From: Deinandra increscens subsp. villosa
Taxonomy: Eukaryota > Streptophyta > Magnoliopsida > Asterales > Asteraceae
Assembly (NCBI GenBank): GCA_039602395.1
Contig: JBCNJP010000006.1
Span: 8,772,766 to 8,836,765, forward strand
DNA length: 64,000 nt
Reading direction: 5' to 3'
Shown here: piece by piece, positions 46,480 to 58,700 of the stretch
Position numbering within the stretch: position 1 is the stretch's first letter
Layout: every line of letters starts with the position of its first letter
Program-made: the position numbers and the translations under genes
The notes under the pieces: model-generated
What the model saw: the letters and a program-made list of their open reading frames with translations, nothing else
What the model was told of the DNA's origin: nothing
Databases searched by the model: none

Positions 46480-47541
46480 CTTGATAAATGATTCCATTGT
46501 CCCGGTTAGCATTCGGGTGATCATATGGACACCAAATAGAAATTCTGGAACCGTTACTATGATGACTAGCAAATAAATTAGTGGAATAGATACTGATGTA
46601 TGACCATGATATCATAATACAATAGGTTGACAAGGTGAACGGTTGGTAATCACTCGTGGAATATCTTCTATCTACAAGATTTGTGAGTACCGATAGCTTC
46701 CCCACTTTTTAAATGCTTTTAAATGTTTTGGGGTGCACATGAACTGTTTGAAACTGATTATTCTCTATTGCTATGCTTATGTGTGAAATGGTGTTGGTCA
46801 TTTATTGTTGGGTAGTTACTCTCAAGAGGAAGCTACTCGGGTCATTAGGGTACATAGGGTGACCACGAGGTATATAGTTGGGGCCTTACAGCTGTAGAGG
46901 TAGGCAGGGCTATCTCACACCATGTGTTGCATTAATATTAGGTTATTAGGGCAAGGTGTGCCATTATGTGTTGTGTACATGAAGGGTAATACAGGGGCAC
47001 GCACCTGTGTTATGCTGGAATGAGTTTTGACCTTAGGCAATGACCCAGAGATTCACAAATTGTGTATATGTAATGAGAATAATAAACTGATTTTAATATT
47101 GAATAAATGCTATGGACTCACCAACAACATTATTTTTGTTGACATGTTTTAGTTCATGTTGCAAGCAAGTAGATTGTGCTAATAGTGGTATAGATGGAGT
47201 TGTATGTATGTGATTGTGGGGGCAGTTTAACCCGCTACGCATGTGTTGACATAACTTTTTGTTTCCTCTTTTGTGTGAAGCTTTAAAATTGAACCTTTGT
47301 CTTAGAGTTACCTGGGAACAGTATGGATGCTAGACACTATGGTTATGTAATATTTTCTTAAGTGTTAATGATGTTAATAGGTTGGATTGTTGTCCGTGTG
47401 CTCATGTTTGTTGTGTACTCTAAAGTAATCTAATGCTTCCACCAGAAATGATACGGATAACCATCCCACCCCCCATCGCCCATCGCCCCCCCCCACCCCA
47501 CCCCCGTCCCTGGCAGGGGGCGGAGAGAGAGGGTGTGACAG
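46480..47541 (+). repeat. Right part of a gypsy-like LTR interrupted by the CACTA element
   Basis: The sequence ends GGTGTGACA at 47541, immediately before a TTGGTATCAGAGC primer site, so it is the 3' part of a 5' LTR. It has no ORF. Near 47461-47509 a C-run cluster (CCCACCCCCC and CCCCCCCCCACCCC) gives a G-rich opposite strand with quadruplex potential. The left part of the LTR should be 32367-32436 plus sequence lost at the copia junction. Confidence 0.6.
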
Positions 47542-47556
47542 GTTGGTATCAGAGCT
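47542..47556 (+). other. Primer-binding site (initiator Met-tRNA type)
   Basis: GGTTGGTATCAGAGC directly follows the LTR end. TGGTATCAGAGC is the sequence complementary to the 3' end of plant initiator tRNA-Met, used by many gypsy and copia elements. Confidence 0.85.
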
Positions 47557-47934
47557 CAAGGTTCCAATAGATTAACAATTTCCCTATAGAGCCTTAAGTT
47601 TGAACCTTATAGACTCTAGGACAAAGCAAGGAGCCGAGTCCAGGACTTTGGTTGCTATCTAGAAATTAGGCAGCTATCAAAGGTTAGTGTAAGGTCGGTA
47701 GTAGTTACAGCCTTGCAACGTTTTATTCCTACCCACAGGTACACTAGAATTTGATGAAACCTAACCAACATATAGAAGCTGATAGTCCCTCTAAAAACAT
47801 AAGAATGTGATTTAAAATAAGACACATCGCCCTTAAGTGTGACTTTAAGGTACATAACCCTAGAGATATTTGGTTTAATAAATAAAAATACATGTATGCA
47901 CATGTATTAACTTTAAATTATACAGGTTACCATC
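47557..47934 (+). other. 5' untranslated leader of the gypsy-like element
   Basis: Non-coding, between the primer site and the first ORF. No further signal seen. Confidence 0.5.
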
Positions 47935-49022
47935 ATGGTATTTGGACGGCGCAAATCTTCCTCCAAATTTGGGAGTAGGAACAACAAGGAGAGCAAGAAC
48001 AAGAAGGACGAGGTGGGACCCAGCCAGCCTATACCACCATTCAGCCCTAGCTCCTCAGGATATGTTGTCTCTGCTTCTGCCTTTATAAAACAGAATCCTT
48101 CTCTAGAGGCTTCCACTACTGAACATCCAAAGACCAAAAAGAAGGGAAGAAAGCCAAGGATGACGGTGCGACCACCGCCACCTCCTCTTCAGATCACTGA
48201 GACTGAGCGTGAGGCTGCTTTCCAGGCTACTCAGGTGTTAGATGATGACGAAGAGGATGAGCGCACTGAAACATATGGGGATAAAAGATCTACACAACCG
48301 CACTCCAGTATGGGGATAGTTATTGTTGTGCCAGCTAGGCATTCTATCAGTTACCACATTGAGACGACTGAGTGCCAACGAGTCGGTGCCAATGGAGCAG
48401 GAGCCTATATCTGTTACCCCATTAGCAAGCATTTTTGAGGATTTGACTCCCCTTGCTCCTCCTATGCCTTCTATGCCACCATTGCCTCCACCACCTATTC
48501 CTCCCGCACCTCAGATGCCACCAATGCCACCAGCCCCATTTGTTCCATCTATTCCATTTCAGCAAGACATGCGGGGACCCTTATGTTGCAGCTAGCCTAT
48601 CCGCACAGTACAGTCAGCAGATTGCCGACTTGTACAGTTTTGCCAATTAGCAGCGATCATATAGTGCTCATACTCCGTCATATAGGATTCCTATTGATCC
48701 CTACATGGCTGCTTTTACTCAGTACCCTCCCCACCCTATGGTGATGTCACCTGTTCAGTATCCAGTCATGCAGCCTTACATTGAGCCGCATAGATCATCT
48801 TTTTCTGGTTCTAACATGCCTTACCACTCCTCACCTTATGTTGAAACTACGGGGCCGAGTATGGGATCGTTGGCTTATGATGCACTGCTCGAAGAGAACA
48901 GGAAACTCGCCAAAGACAATGCAGAAAGGAAGAAAAGGGAAGAAAAGATGACTCGTATGTTAGAGAAGGCTAAGAGTGTATTTGGTGAAATGGCCTCCCT
49001 TGGTAAGAAAAAGAGGCATTAA
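47935..49022 (+). pseudogene. Proline-rich first ORF of the gypsy-like element, frameshifted, family unrecognised
   Basis: The ATG at 47935 begins a basic N-terminus (MVFGRRKSSSKFGSRNNKES). It is followed by RPPPPPLQITETERE and an acidic run DDDEEDE. A frameshift near 48320 leads to a strongly proline-rich segment (PPMPSMPPLPPPPIPPAPQ, 48450-48560). A second shift near 48575 leads to DPYMAAFTQYPPHPMV and a C-terminal coiled coil (LLEENRKLAKDNAERKKREE) ending at 49020. The pieces join logically if the shifts are ignored. It occupies the position of a pre-gag or ORF1 gene right after the leader, but it has no zinc knuckle and I do not recognise it. It may be the cargo of a non-autonomous element. 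Confidence 0.55.
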
Positions 49023-50210
49023 GACTGGAGATGCTAGTAGGAGAACGGACGTTGTGACCATGGTTGTTTATCTATGATCGTTCTTGATTAGTTTGATGTT
49101 ATCGTGATTGGTGTGTTTCTTATAATGTTTTCTTGTACTGTTTAAAACTAGATATGTATCAAAATGTATCTCTGTATTAGACCTCATTATTGTGTTGTGA
49201 TGTCTGTAAGACTTCGTAAGCAGATTATGTATGTGACCATTAAGACTATAATTATGTAGGTCTTTTGATGTTGAGAACTGGAAATTGAAATGTTATTATT
49301 ACTTAAGTGAATCGTGAACAGAAATAGTAGTATGACCTTGGAATACCTTATGATAGATCCTAAGTGGTGTACTAAACGATAGGACGCATTTAGAATCTGG
49401 TAGGATTCCCAAAAAGTTATGACAAGTAAAGGAGTCTCACTTTCCAGGATCACGGTAGGTGGAGAATATGCTTAGTTTAGGTTCACATACTCTCTAGGAC
49501 ATGTAGGGCGAAGGAAACTACAGTAATGTTCTCGCATTCTGTTAAGCATGGTAGTGGAGAAGGTATAAAGATTGTTCTCACAATCAAGTGAACGATTGGT
49601 GGAGAAAACTATATACCAAATTAAATAGATCCCCTACATACAAACAATAACATTTTACCTCTTGAATGTATCAAGATGAGAGCTTAATATATGAAAGTTA
49701 ATGTAACCCTATGAATTGCCTACGGGCAATGACGAAAGTAGGAGTCAGCAAAGAAACAGTTAATGAGTCGAGGATCATAACTCGTCAGAAAGCTCGTAAC
49801 AATCAGAATGATGATGATGGTCAGTCAATTCCTATTGAGGAAAGAGAGCTTCCGACATCTGTAAAGCTACGACAGAGAGCGTAGAACGAAAGGCTACATA
49901 ATCTAATAGCTAAAGGTATATTGAGAGCTTTTCCTAACTTGCTAGGTTATGAAAAGAAGTTGTCTAAGAAACCTATCAATGTGGAAGAACAAAGTAAATC
50001 AAGTTACAAAAAGACCAAAAGGATTCGAACTCGTAGAAGCGAACCGCGAAAGGAAAAGTCATCAACGAGTGAGTAAACCGCTAGATCACAATACCAGAAA
50101 AGACACAGGGAAAGGACGAACTGAGGTCGTGAGAGACGCCATAAGTATGATGATTCGAGTTCAAGTGAAACTGAATACGAAAATATGGAAGAAAGAATTA
50201 GATTAAACTA
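49023..50210 (+). pseudogene. Degraded coding remnant, possibly gag, of the gypsy-like element
   Basis: From about 49720 one can follow a broken frame with acidic and basic stretches (IPIEERELP, NLIAKGILRAFPNLLGYEKK, then a lysine/arginine-rich part near 50000-50080). It ends against the copia LTR. No diagnostic motif is present. The stretch 49023-49700 shows nothing recognisable. Confidence 0.35.
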
Positions 50211-50644
50211 TGAGAAAACACAAACCTATCCAATCAAGACCGTGTGGAATCCGGTTTGATTGGTGATTCAAGAAACAATCAATAATAATCACGAAACAAT
50301 AGATTAAACAATGAGAAAACACAAACCGAGATTGGAGAAAACACTTTAATATCACTGGTTGCAATACACAGATTCGAAATTCCCTTATAGAGAATTTCGA
50401 GAACACCCTAGTCCCTTTGCCTTAGAATCAAGAACCTATTCTAGAAAGCATAAGGTTCCGTATATAGGAAATAACCGACTTGCTAAACAAGCCACCTCCT
50501 AACCTATACAATAATTCGGCCCATATACTAGTAAAATCGAATGGACCCCTTGAAACCCAATAACCCATAATAGTTAGCCTATTACAATTATCTGCAAGCC
50601 CAAAATACATCTAATGCAAAAGCCTCAAATTCTAGGTCTCTATA
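50211..50644 (-). repeat. 3' LTR of a minus-strand copia element, approximate
   Basis: On the minus strand a purine tract CTAGGGGAAGATT (about 50657-50645) follows the extra ORF and leads into this AT-rich, non-coding block. Near the far end TAAAC-ATGAGAAAACACAAACC occurs twice, about 100 bases apart (50204 and 50303), which blurs the exact LTR end. The boundary is uncertain by about 100 bases. Confidence 0.45.
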
Positions 50645-50676
50645 ATCTTCCCCTAGGCTTTAGCATTAGCTGTTTT

Positions 50677-52833
50677 CTACATCCTGAATCTTCTCGAAGT
50701 CTGCACCAATGTAGGATCATACAACAGCTTTTCCTTAACAGTCCTGGCAACTCCTCTAGTGTAGACTTTAGCATACTGCTCATTCTCAGGAGTGCACTCT
50801 ATCTGATTTCTGCTTAACACCATGATGTCTTTTTCATAAAATCTTAGCAGATCATGTACTTCCATTACGCTCATAGTCTTTGACTTTCAAATGATTTTTT
50901 CCTCACCAGTATATTAACTATATGCCCAAGTCTGAAAATCATCCAACCAACCTTCAAGATGTCTAAGTGGAAGAGGGATAGTCTTAGCGTTCTCTGTAGG
51001 AGGATACAACACATTTGAGAACTTCTTCTTGGAATTCTTCTCATAAAACTCCCGATACTTCTTTGTATAAGAGTTTTTATGTGGAAAATAATCAAAGTTT
51101 TTGAACTTGCTCAGGACAGCTTTCTTCAATTTCTTGTAGAAGTGATCAGCATACTCATTCTTTGACGGGTTGAAGAAAGGTGCATGATATAATTTGGTGA
51201 AATCCACCGTCGTCCATGAATAGAATTGTGTCCAGCAACTGTAGTATTCCAATGGACACGACCCTCTGCTTCTTACCACAAACATGTGCTTCTCTCCATC
51301 AAACATCCATGACTTAGGTTCCCAAGTAACTCCTCTCTTGTCATGATAATGGTCACTAAGTTGAATTAAGTACCTCTTAGGAGGATATGCAAAGGTCTTG
51401 GATTCCCAACTTCCATCATATTCAACAGCTGGCATAGTCATATAGTCTCGGTTTCTTGTATCATTCTCCTTATCAGCATCTTCAGGATGAATGGAACCTC
51501 ATGCAGGTTCATCGGGAATATCAGCTTCAAAATCAAATACCGGTTCATATGAGGAACCACCTGCTCCCGATCTACCTCCTTTACTTCCAGGGTCTCCTTT
51601 ATCATCTTTCTTTGAGTGGGACTTATTAGTACCACTGCTACCTGTAGAGCTAAGCTGTCTCACCAGCTTGTGTAATTCTCTAATTTATACTAAGAATTCT
51701 CTGTTGATCTTCTTCTGATTTTGCAGCTCGGTATTGTGTAAGTTTTGTATATCAAGCAACTCAGCAATCACCTCATTCCGGGCTTCATTTTGGGCTCTGA
51801 GCACAACAATCTCAGATTTTGGGCTCATAGCTTTCTGTTTTCTAGTCAGTGGTTCTTCAGCAATCTCAGTCTCTTCTTGTTCTACTTCAATGTCATCAAG
51901 ATATGTGTCATAGTCGATATTAGCATCATGATCATCAAACTGTAGAGCTTTTATCTGCACATCCTCTAGGTCAAACTCATCTGCCCACTCATCACTATCA
52001 GATAATTCAGTAACAGGCTTCTATGAAGGAGGTATGTTGTGTTCTTCTTCAATAACAACATTTCTCTGAGGCAGGACCTCCTCTTTGGCAATCTCAGCAA
52101 ATTCCCCAAACTTGTTACCAAAGGGGACCTTATAGGACAACTTCTTCTTCGGATTGATCATCGGAAAAATATCAATTCCCATAGGCTTTGTATCATGTGT
52201 GTCACCAGACTTTCTCAGATTCAGATATATGGTGTCCAATGCCAGTTGAATAAATCTTGGAACTGCATCATATTTCTTCTCCCTCTTCACAACAGCTTTT
52301 ATATCTTCAAAAATCAATCTGGACTAGTTAAACTTTAACCCTCTGACAAGTGACACAACTGCATGGGTATGCACTTGATTTAGTTGATCTATAGAGCTCT
52401 TATTTGCAATGACACACTTCTGCAGATAGTGTGCCAGCATTCTCCAGTAAGGCAGGATAAGAGCTTTTATGGTTGGTGGAGATTCAGTATTATAACCCAT
52501 CTCCCTCAAGAACTGGGTCACAATCTCTTTATCCAGAACAATTGGATCCGATGCTTCATCTTTCAAGCTGAGTGCTTGTCGAAAAATTTCTTCAGTCAGC
52601 ATCACTCTTGTGTTCTGGACCCCTGTAAGTATCCGTTTGTCATCCTTTGATAAATAGCAGTCTTCCAGAATTATTGCTGCATCCTCTTGCAAATAACTGG
52701 ATTTGCACTCAGGGCATAATGCAAACAGCTCTTCTTCAAACCTTCTATCAATGATTTGTACTTCTCTTTGTACTCAGCGGGAAGATCAAGTAGATCTGCC
52801 ACAATATTGTGATCCTTCATGAACTCTAAGTCC
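50677..52833 (-). pseudogene. Copia extra ORF, copy 3, decayed, minus strand
   Basis: Reading down from 52833, a TGATTGCAG splice acceptor starts an exon with EFMKDHNIVADLLDL, then LHYALSANPVICKR, the block seen as FALTVNPVICKQ in copy 2. Further parts are MLTEEIFRQAL, LPYWRMLAHYLQKCV and VRGLKFN, corresponding to EEMIRKHMKF, LPYVWRYLAHTILHCL and VNGLKFNFSK. A disordered acidic middle part and a coiled coil near 51700-51850 follow. The C-terminal domain is at 51441-50914 (GSWESKTFAYPPKRYL, then EPKSWMFDGEKHMFVV), ending at a stop at 50677. Several frameshifts and stops are present. It precedes a polypurine tract and LTR, so it has the same gene order as copy 1. Upstream pol is missing because the Tekay LTR begins at 52877. 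Confidence 0.75.
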
Positions 52834-52876
52834 CTGCAATCACCCAAAAGATAAAGCAAAACAAGCAAATATCAAT
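52834..52876 (-). other. Partial intron upstream of extra ORF copy 3
   Basis: Pyrimidine-rich sequence ending TTGGGTGATTGCAG on the minus strand. The upstream part is cut off by the Tekay LTR. Confidence 0.45.
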
Positions 52877-55470
52877 TGTCACACCCCCAATTAACCACTA
52901 ACGGAGTTTATACCGTTAAGGGGCGCGACTAGACCAGGACCACAACCATTAGTTACAAATACTAAACGAATCAGAGTAAAGTCCAAATGTTCATAAATAA
53001 AACAGTTTCAAAAGTTACGCAGCGGAATGTAAACATAAATATCTTAGCACTAACCGCGTGCTTTAATTACAAAACATAAATTGTTATATAAATTCCCAAG
53101 TTAGTTCAAATAAAAGTAAACATTTTCTTGAGCCATGTCAACCTGCTCCGGATACTCCTCAGCGATCTGCAAAAGTCAAAACCACGCAAGTGTCAACCAA
53201 AAGGCTGGTGAGTTCACGGTGGGCTTGTCATGCATTGGCCCGGTCTCATAATCATTTTCTTTGTCAACATATACATACGTAATATTTGTTTTATGAAAGA
53301 CGATGCTTTTAAACGTCAATTACCGATTATTTAATATGCGCTTAGTCTTGTAAGAATTAAAGAACTCAACCGATATCGCGGGTAGCTAATCCGTCGTTTC
53401 ATGCACTAAGGAAGATTGTACCAAGCTGACTATTTAATTTGCGGTGTTCCACCGTCATTTATTTTTATCTGCGGACTTTCGTCACTGCTCTTTTTGCCTC
53501 CCCCGCGTCCTCCTCTTGGGATCACGGTGTCAAATAGGCTGATATTGTTCCCCGTGCACCTCCAGTGCCCCGGAGCGGAGTTTGTCAAACTCCAGTAGAT
53601 CTACCCAACATCCCCTCGCTTCCACGAATTAATGGCACAATTAATTATGAGGACTTTTTATTTAACCAAAAACATTCCTTAGAAATCATGTGATATCATT
53701 TGGTTTAAAGCCTTTAACCTATGCTAGCCATATTAAAACATTTCACTTAGGGTTTCCTTTCGGACCCGGAAATCATTTATCAGTTTTATTTTTCGTAAAC
53801 AGCGACCTGAATTCCTCCCCAAGTGTCCCCATAAACACTTTGGTGAAAAAAAAAACAGTCGATTTCTATTCGTCCGGTGCTCAGCACTCGTAAGTTTTGT
53901 CAGCATTGTTTTTAAGTTGTTCTTTCCGTCCCTAACGGGATCGTATCTTGCGGGTTAGTGACACTCACCTTTGGTTGCTCGGCTAGACTTGCTTAATTAT
54001 CCTTGGATTGATTTCTTAATGAAGACCTATAATTCATTTAGGTCTTATATATTAGTCTTGTGTCTAATTCATTTCAAACAACGTTCACTATGGCCCATAA
54101 CATAGCACGTTAAGCTAAGACACGACATATCGACACACGACACCGATGGTTGATCATAAACAAGGGTTCATATAATTCAGATATCAAGCATGTTTCATCA
54201 TGGCATAATCATGTAAGTCATGGCATAACACTTAAGCAAATTTCACAAGTTTGGTTTTCAGGTCAGGTCTTAGTTTCGCTAGCACAGTTTCGCTAGGCAG
54301 TTTCGCTGGGTGCACGGGCAGCACTTTCGCTAGGCAATGCCCGGTGACACAGTTTCGCTAGGCTAGTTTCGCCCGAAACTGCTGACGCAGTTTCGCTAGC
54401 CTAGTTTCGCAGGGAAACTGGTTTGAACTTTCGTTCGGTATTTCGCTCGGTAGTTTCGTTCGAGCTGGTCGGGTCAGTTTCGCTAGCGACACTATAGTTT
54501 CGCTCGACAGTGTCGCTGAATGAACAAGTAAATTCGCTGGATAATTTCGCCCAGAGAACACACAGTTTCGCTGGTCGCGAAAAACATACGGATTTGCCTA
54601 AAAATCAACCTAACAGCTTCTGATCTTACATGCAATTCATTATTTAGCATACATAGGCATTTACCAACATAAATCAGCAAGCTTTAACACCTTAAACATG
54701 CATTTTGTCATCAAATCACCCAAAATACATATAAAACCCTAAAATGGCTAAAATAGCATAAATCTCTATCATGGCTGGATTTCATATGCAAAGTTGCTAA
54801 CTTTATGATAGATCTAGCATTCCTAAGCATTATCTCAGAAGCATACAAGTTTTCATGAAGGTTTGATCATGCTTTAAGAAGAAAACACATAGAAAAGCAT
54901 AAAACATAGTTTTGGGACTCACGTTTGATATCAAGAATCGATAGATGAGATGAGATGATGGCCTAGAGGCTGAGATCTTGGTCCTTGGGTGACTTTCTCG
55001 GCTGACCAGGTTCCAGAGAGGAGTGTGTGTGTGTTTGTGATGAAATGAGGCAAATGGAGAAACTAGGGTTTATTAAGTTTACTTATATCAGAGGCTAGTT
55101 TCGCTGGCAGTTTCGCTGGCCGGCGAAACTGGCTCTGATTATGAATAAATCAGGCAGTTTAGCTAACTACCGGGCGACACTATAGTTTCGCTCGGTAGTT
55201 TCGCTGGAAACCTAAAACATACAAATTTGTCACATAATCAAGGATTTACAATTTGTCATGCTATTCATAATATTAAATCATGCATTTAAATCACATTGCA
55301 CATATTGACAACCATAAATGGACACATAGCACATATGGGCGGGTTCGGTGATCAACCAAATGTCGTGGACGTATTCGGCCTAGTTATGCATTAGTTACTA
55401 AGTTAACACTTATAACGTAACTAACGGATTTGTCTAACGGAAGTTAACCTTGAAATTCTCGGGTGTCACA
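52877..55470 (-). repeat. Tekay-type LTR in inverted orientation, about 2.6 kb
   Basis: On the minus strand it starts TGTGACACCCGAG at 55470 and ends GGGGTGTGACA at 52877. Its first 1.78 kb is the near-identical inverse of 60659-62440; I noted a few single-base differences (for example near 54790 and 55376). It contains dozens of AGTTTCGCT or inverse motifs (54275-54600 and 55095-55210). It is joined to a short inverted piece of the pol 3' end rather than to its own complete element. Confidence 0.85.
54275..54600 (-). repeat. AGCGAAACT motif cluster in the Tekay LTR
   Basis: On the minus strand roughly twenty GCGAAA-containing 9-12-base motifs (AGCGAAACT, GAGCGAAAC, GGGCGAAAC) lie within about 330 bases, some in inverse pairs. 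The same cluster is present at 61556-61860 (plus) and 63290-63600 (minus), with a smaller one at 60925-61035. It lies inside the LTR, where regulatory elements would be expected. Confidence 0.8.
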
Positions 55471-55773
55471 TCCTTCCCCTGAAATTGAAATTTTCGTCCC
55501 GAAAATTATTCTTGTGTCGTAGCGTTCGCAGCATCAGCTGTCGTCGTTGCTATCGTCGCTGGGAAAGAAAGCAAAAAGTTTTAGGGTTGTCACATCCTCC
55601 TCCTGTTAAGGAATTTTGGTCCCCAAAATTAAATTATACCTTGAGTTTCTGTGGACGTTTGCTCAAACAAGTGAGGATACTTTTTCTTCATCTGATCCTC
55701 ACGTTCCCAAGTATATTCAGGTCCACGCCTTGAGTTCCATCGCACCTTGACGATCGGAATCTTGCTACGTTTG
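55471..55773 (-). repeat. Inverted copy of the 3' end of pol and 3' UTR
   Basis: This is the reverse complement of about 60356-60658, including the last codons of the polyprotein and both polypurine-like tracts. The match ends after CTACGTTTGAGG at about 55773, where the leader of the plus-strand gag begins. Confidence 0.9.
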
Positions 55774-55798
55774 AGGCCTACTTTAAACTGTCCAGAAA

Positions 55799-58700
55799 AT
55801 GTCTGGAAGAGCCGGAAGGAACAACATCAACCTGACGCCCGCGCAACTACAAGCGATGATCAACGAGCACGTGCAAGCCGCCGTAGCTGCCGTCCAAGCT
55901 ACAATTGCCGCGCATGGTAATTATTAAGCCGGTTAAGGCGCAAAGCGAATATATTTTGACCTGTTAAAGTTTAAAACTCGAATCATTAATTGCATCAGGA
56001 AACATCCACCACTGCACTTTTAAGTCCTTCATGGACTGCAAACCAATGACGTTTTCCGGTGAGGAAGGAGCGGTAGGACTCCTCAGGTGGATTGAGAAGT
56101 CCGAGAAGGTCTTCTCCATGTGTAACTGCCCTGCTGAGAACAAGGTGAAATTTGCGACTGGTACCTTTGAAGGAGCTGCCCTTACCTGGTGGAACGCTGA
56201 AATCCAGATGATTGGGTTAGATGCTGCCAATAACATGGAATGGGGAGCATTTAAGGACCTGATTATGGAGGAATACTGTCCTCGTGATCAAGTGAAGAAG
56301 CTAGAGGGTGAATTTTTGAATCTGAAGATGTCCGGGTCTGAAGTCGAAGAGTACACTGCGCGTTACCACGAGTACGCGGTACTATGCCCCACAATGGTGG
56401 ATGCTGAGTTCAAGCGCATTGAGCGTTATCTGGAAGGCCTCGCGCCTCAAATTAAAGGAATGGTGACTGCTAGTAACCCAGCAACTGTGCAACAAGCTAT
56501 TCGTCTAGCTCATAAGCTGACTGACCAAGAAATTGAGAAGGGAACTCTTCCTGCGAAAGCTTCTGAGAAGACAGCCTTGAGTGGCAAAAGAAAGGCCGAA
56601 AACGAGGTTCCTAAGGTGTCAATGAATCAACAAAGTGTGGCCAACAGCTCTGGGAAATCCTATCACTCCCAAGGTCAAAGTAAGCGATCTGGTATCAATA
56701 GCAGCAACAACCGCCAGGGCGGAAATGGTCAGAACCTGCCCACTTGCAACACCTGCGGCAAGCATCACTCGGGAGTCTGTAGAAAAAGTTTAACTTGTGG
56801 AAGGTGTGGCAAGAAAAGCCACGTGGCGAACGACTGTTGGGCAGTCATTCCTGAGCAACAAAATCGGATGAGGCAGAACAACAACAACAATGGTAACAAT
56901 CGGGGAAACGGGAATAACAATGGGCAGAATCGTAACAATGAAGTCCCAAGAAGAAATGACAATGGTTGCTATGAATGTGGTGCCCAAGGCCACATGAAGA
57001 GGGATTGCCCTCAACTGAGAAGACAAGGAAATGGCAACCAGGGAAACAACGGTGGCCATGGTAACGGCAATGGGAATGGCAATGGTGGAAATGGTGGAAA
57101 CGGTAGAGGCCGAGCTTTCGTAATGGGCCAAGGAGAAGCTCGCAATGATGCCAACGTGATCAACGGTAAATTTATTCTTAATGGTTTCTTTGCTACCGTA
57201 TTATTTGATTCTGGTGCTGAAAGAAGCTTTATTTCCACTAAGTTTGCTAGACTAATTAATGCTAAACCAGTTAACTTAGATGCCAAGTATGTGGTAGAAC
57301 TAGCGAACGGTAAACTTCATGATACGACTCAGATAGTTAAGGACTGTAAATTAGAACTAGCTGGCCGTACGATAGGAATCGACCTTATGCCTTTCCCGAT
57401 TGGTAGCTTTGATGTTATAGTAGGAATGGACTGGTTATCTGAAAATCGAGCCGAAATTTTGTGTCAAGAAAAAGTGGTTCGTATTCCACTCGAAGGAGGT
57501 GAAGTACTAACAGTTCAAGGCGAGAAAGGTGGGACAGTCACTGGAATTATCTCGTTCCTCAAAGCTCAAAAGTGCCTTCGTAAAGGTCACTTCGCGATTC
57601 TTGCAAACGTCACCGACTCGACACTTCCCGAGCGTAAAATCAACGACTACCCGATAGTTCGTGACTTCCAAGATGTATTCCCCGAAGATTTGCCGGGTTT
57701 GCCTCCATTTCGACAAGTAGAGTTTGGAATCGACTTAGCTCCTGGCGCCGCTCCAATTGCACGCGCACCTTACCGTTTGGCAGTAAGTGAACTCAACGAA
57801 CTCTCCTCACAACTTCAAGAATTACTCGACAAGGGGTTTATCCGTCCAAGTTCGTCTCCATGGGGAGCTCCGGTATTGTTTGTTAAGAAGAAGGATGGAA
57901 CGTTCCGCATGTGCATTGACTACCGAGAGCTTAACAAAGTTACCATCAAGAATCGGTATCCACTTCCTCGAATCGACGATCTCTTCGATCAGCTACAAGG
58001 TTCAAGCTACTACTCAAAGATTGATCTACGGTCTGGATATCACCAGCTCCGTGTTCGGGATGAGGATGTACCGAAGACTGCTTTCAGAACTCGGTATGGT
58101 CACTACGAATTCCTGGTTATGCCGTTTGGGCTAACCAATGCACCGGCCGTATTTATGGATCTGATGAATCGGGTGTGCAAGCCGTACCTCGACAAGTTTG
58201 TGATAGTTTTCATCGATGATATTTTGATCTACTCCAAGACGAAGGAAGAACACGAGGAGCATCTGCGTCTTATTTTGGGATTGCTCCGCAAGGAACAGCT
58301 GTACGCCAAGTTTTCAAAGTGCGATTTTTGGATCCGCGAAGTCCAGTTTCTTGGACACATTGTTAATAAAGAAGGAATTCATGTCGACCCAGCTAAAGTG
58401 GAAGCTATAAAGAATTGGTCTACTCCAAGAGCGCCAACAGAAATCCGACAATTTTTGGGACTTGCCGGATATTACCGAAGGTTTATTAAAGGTTTCTCTC
58501 AATTGGCTCAACCCTTAACAGCCTTAACGCACAAAGGAGTGCAATACCGATGGGGTGAGAAAGAAGAGCGCGCATTCCAAACGCTTAAAGATATGTTATG
58601 TTCCGCTCCAATTCTTGCGTTACCCGATGGAGTTGACGACTTTGTAGTCTATTGCGATGCATCAATCCAAGGACTCGGTTGCGTGTTGATGCAACGAGAC

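Noticed and set aside
56765..57286. Several minus-strand ORFs opposite the gag nucleocapsid region
   Set aside because: They are shadows of the asparagine- and glycine-rich repeats on the plus strand.
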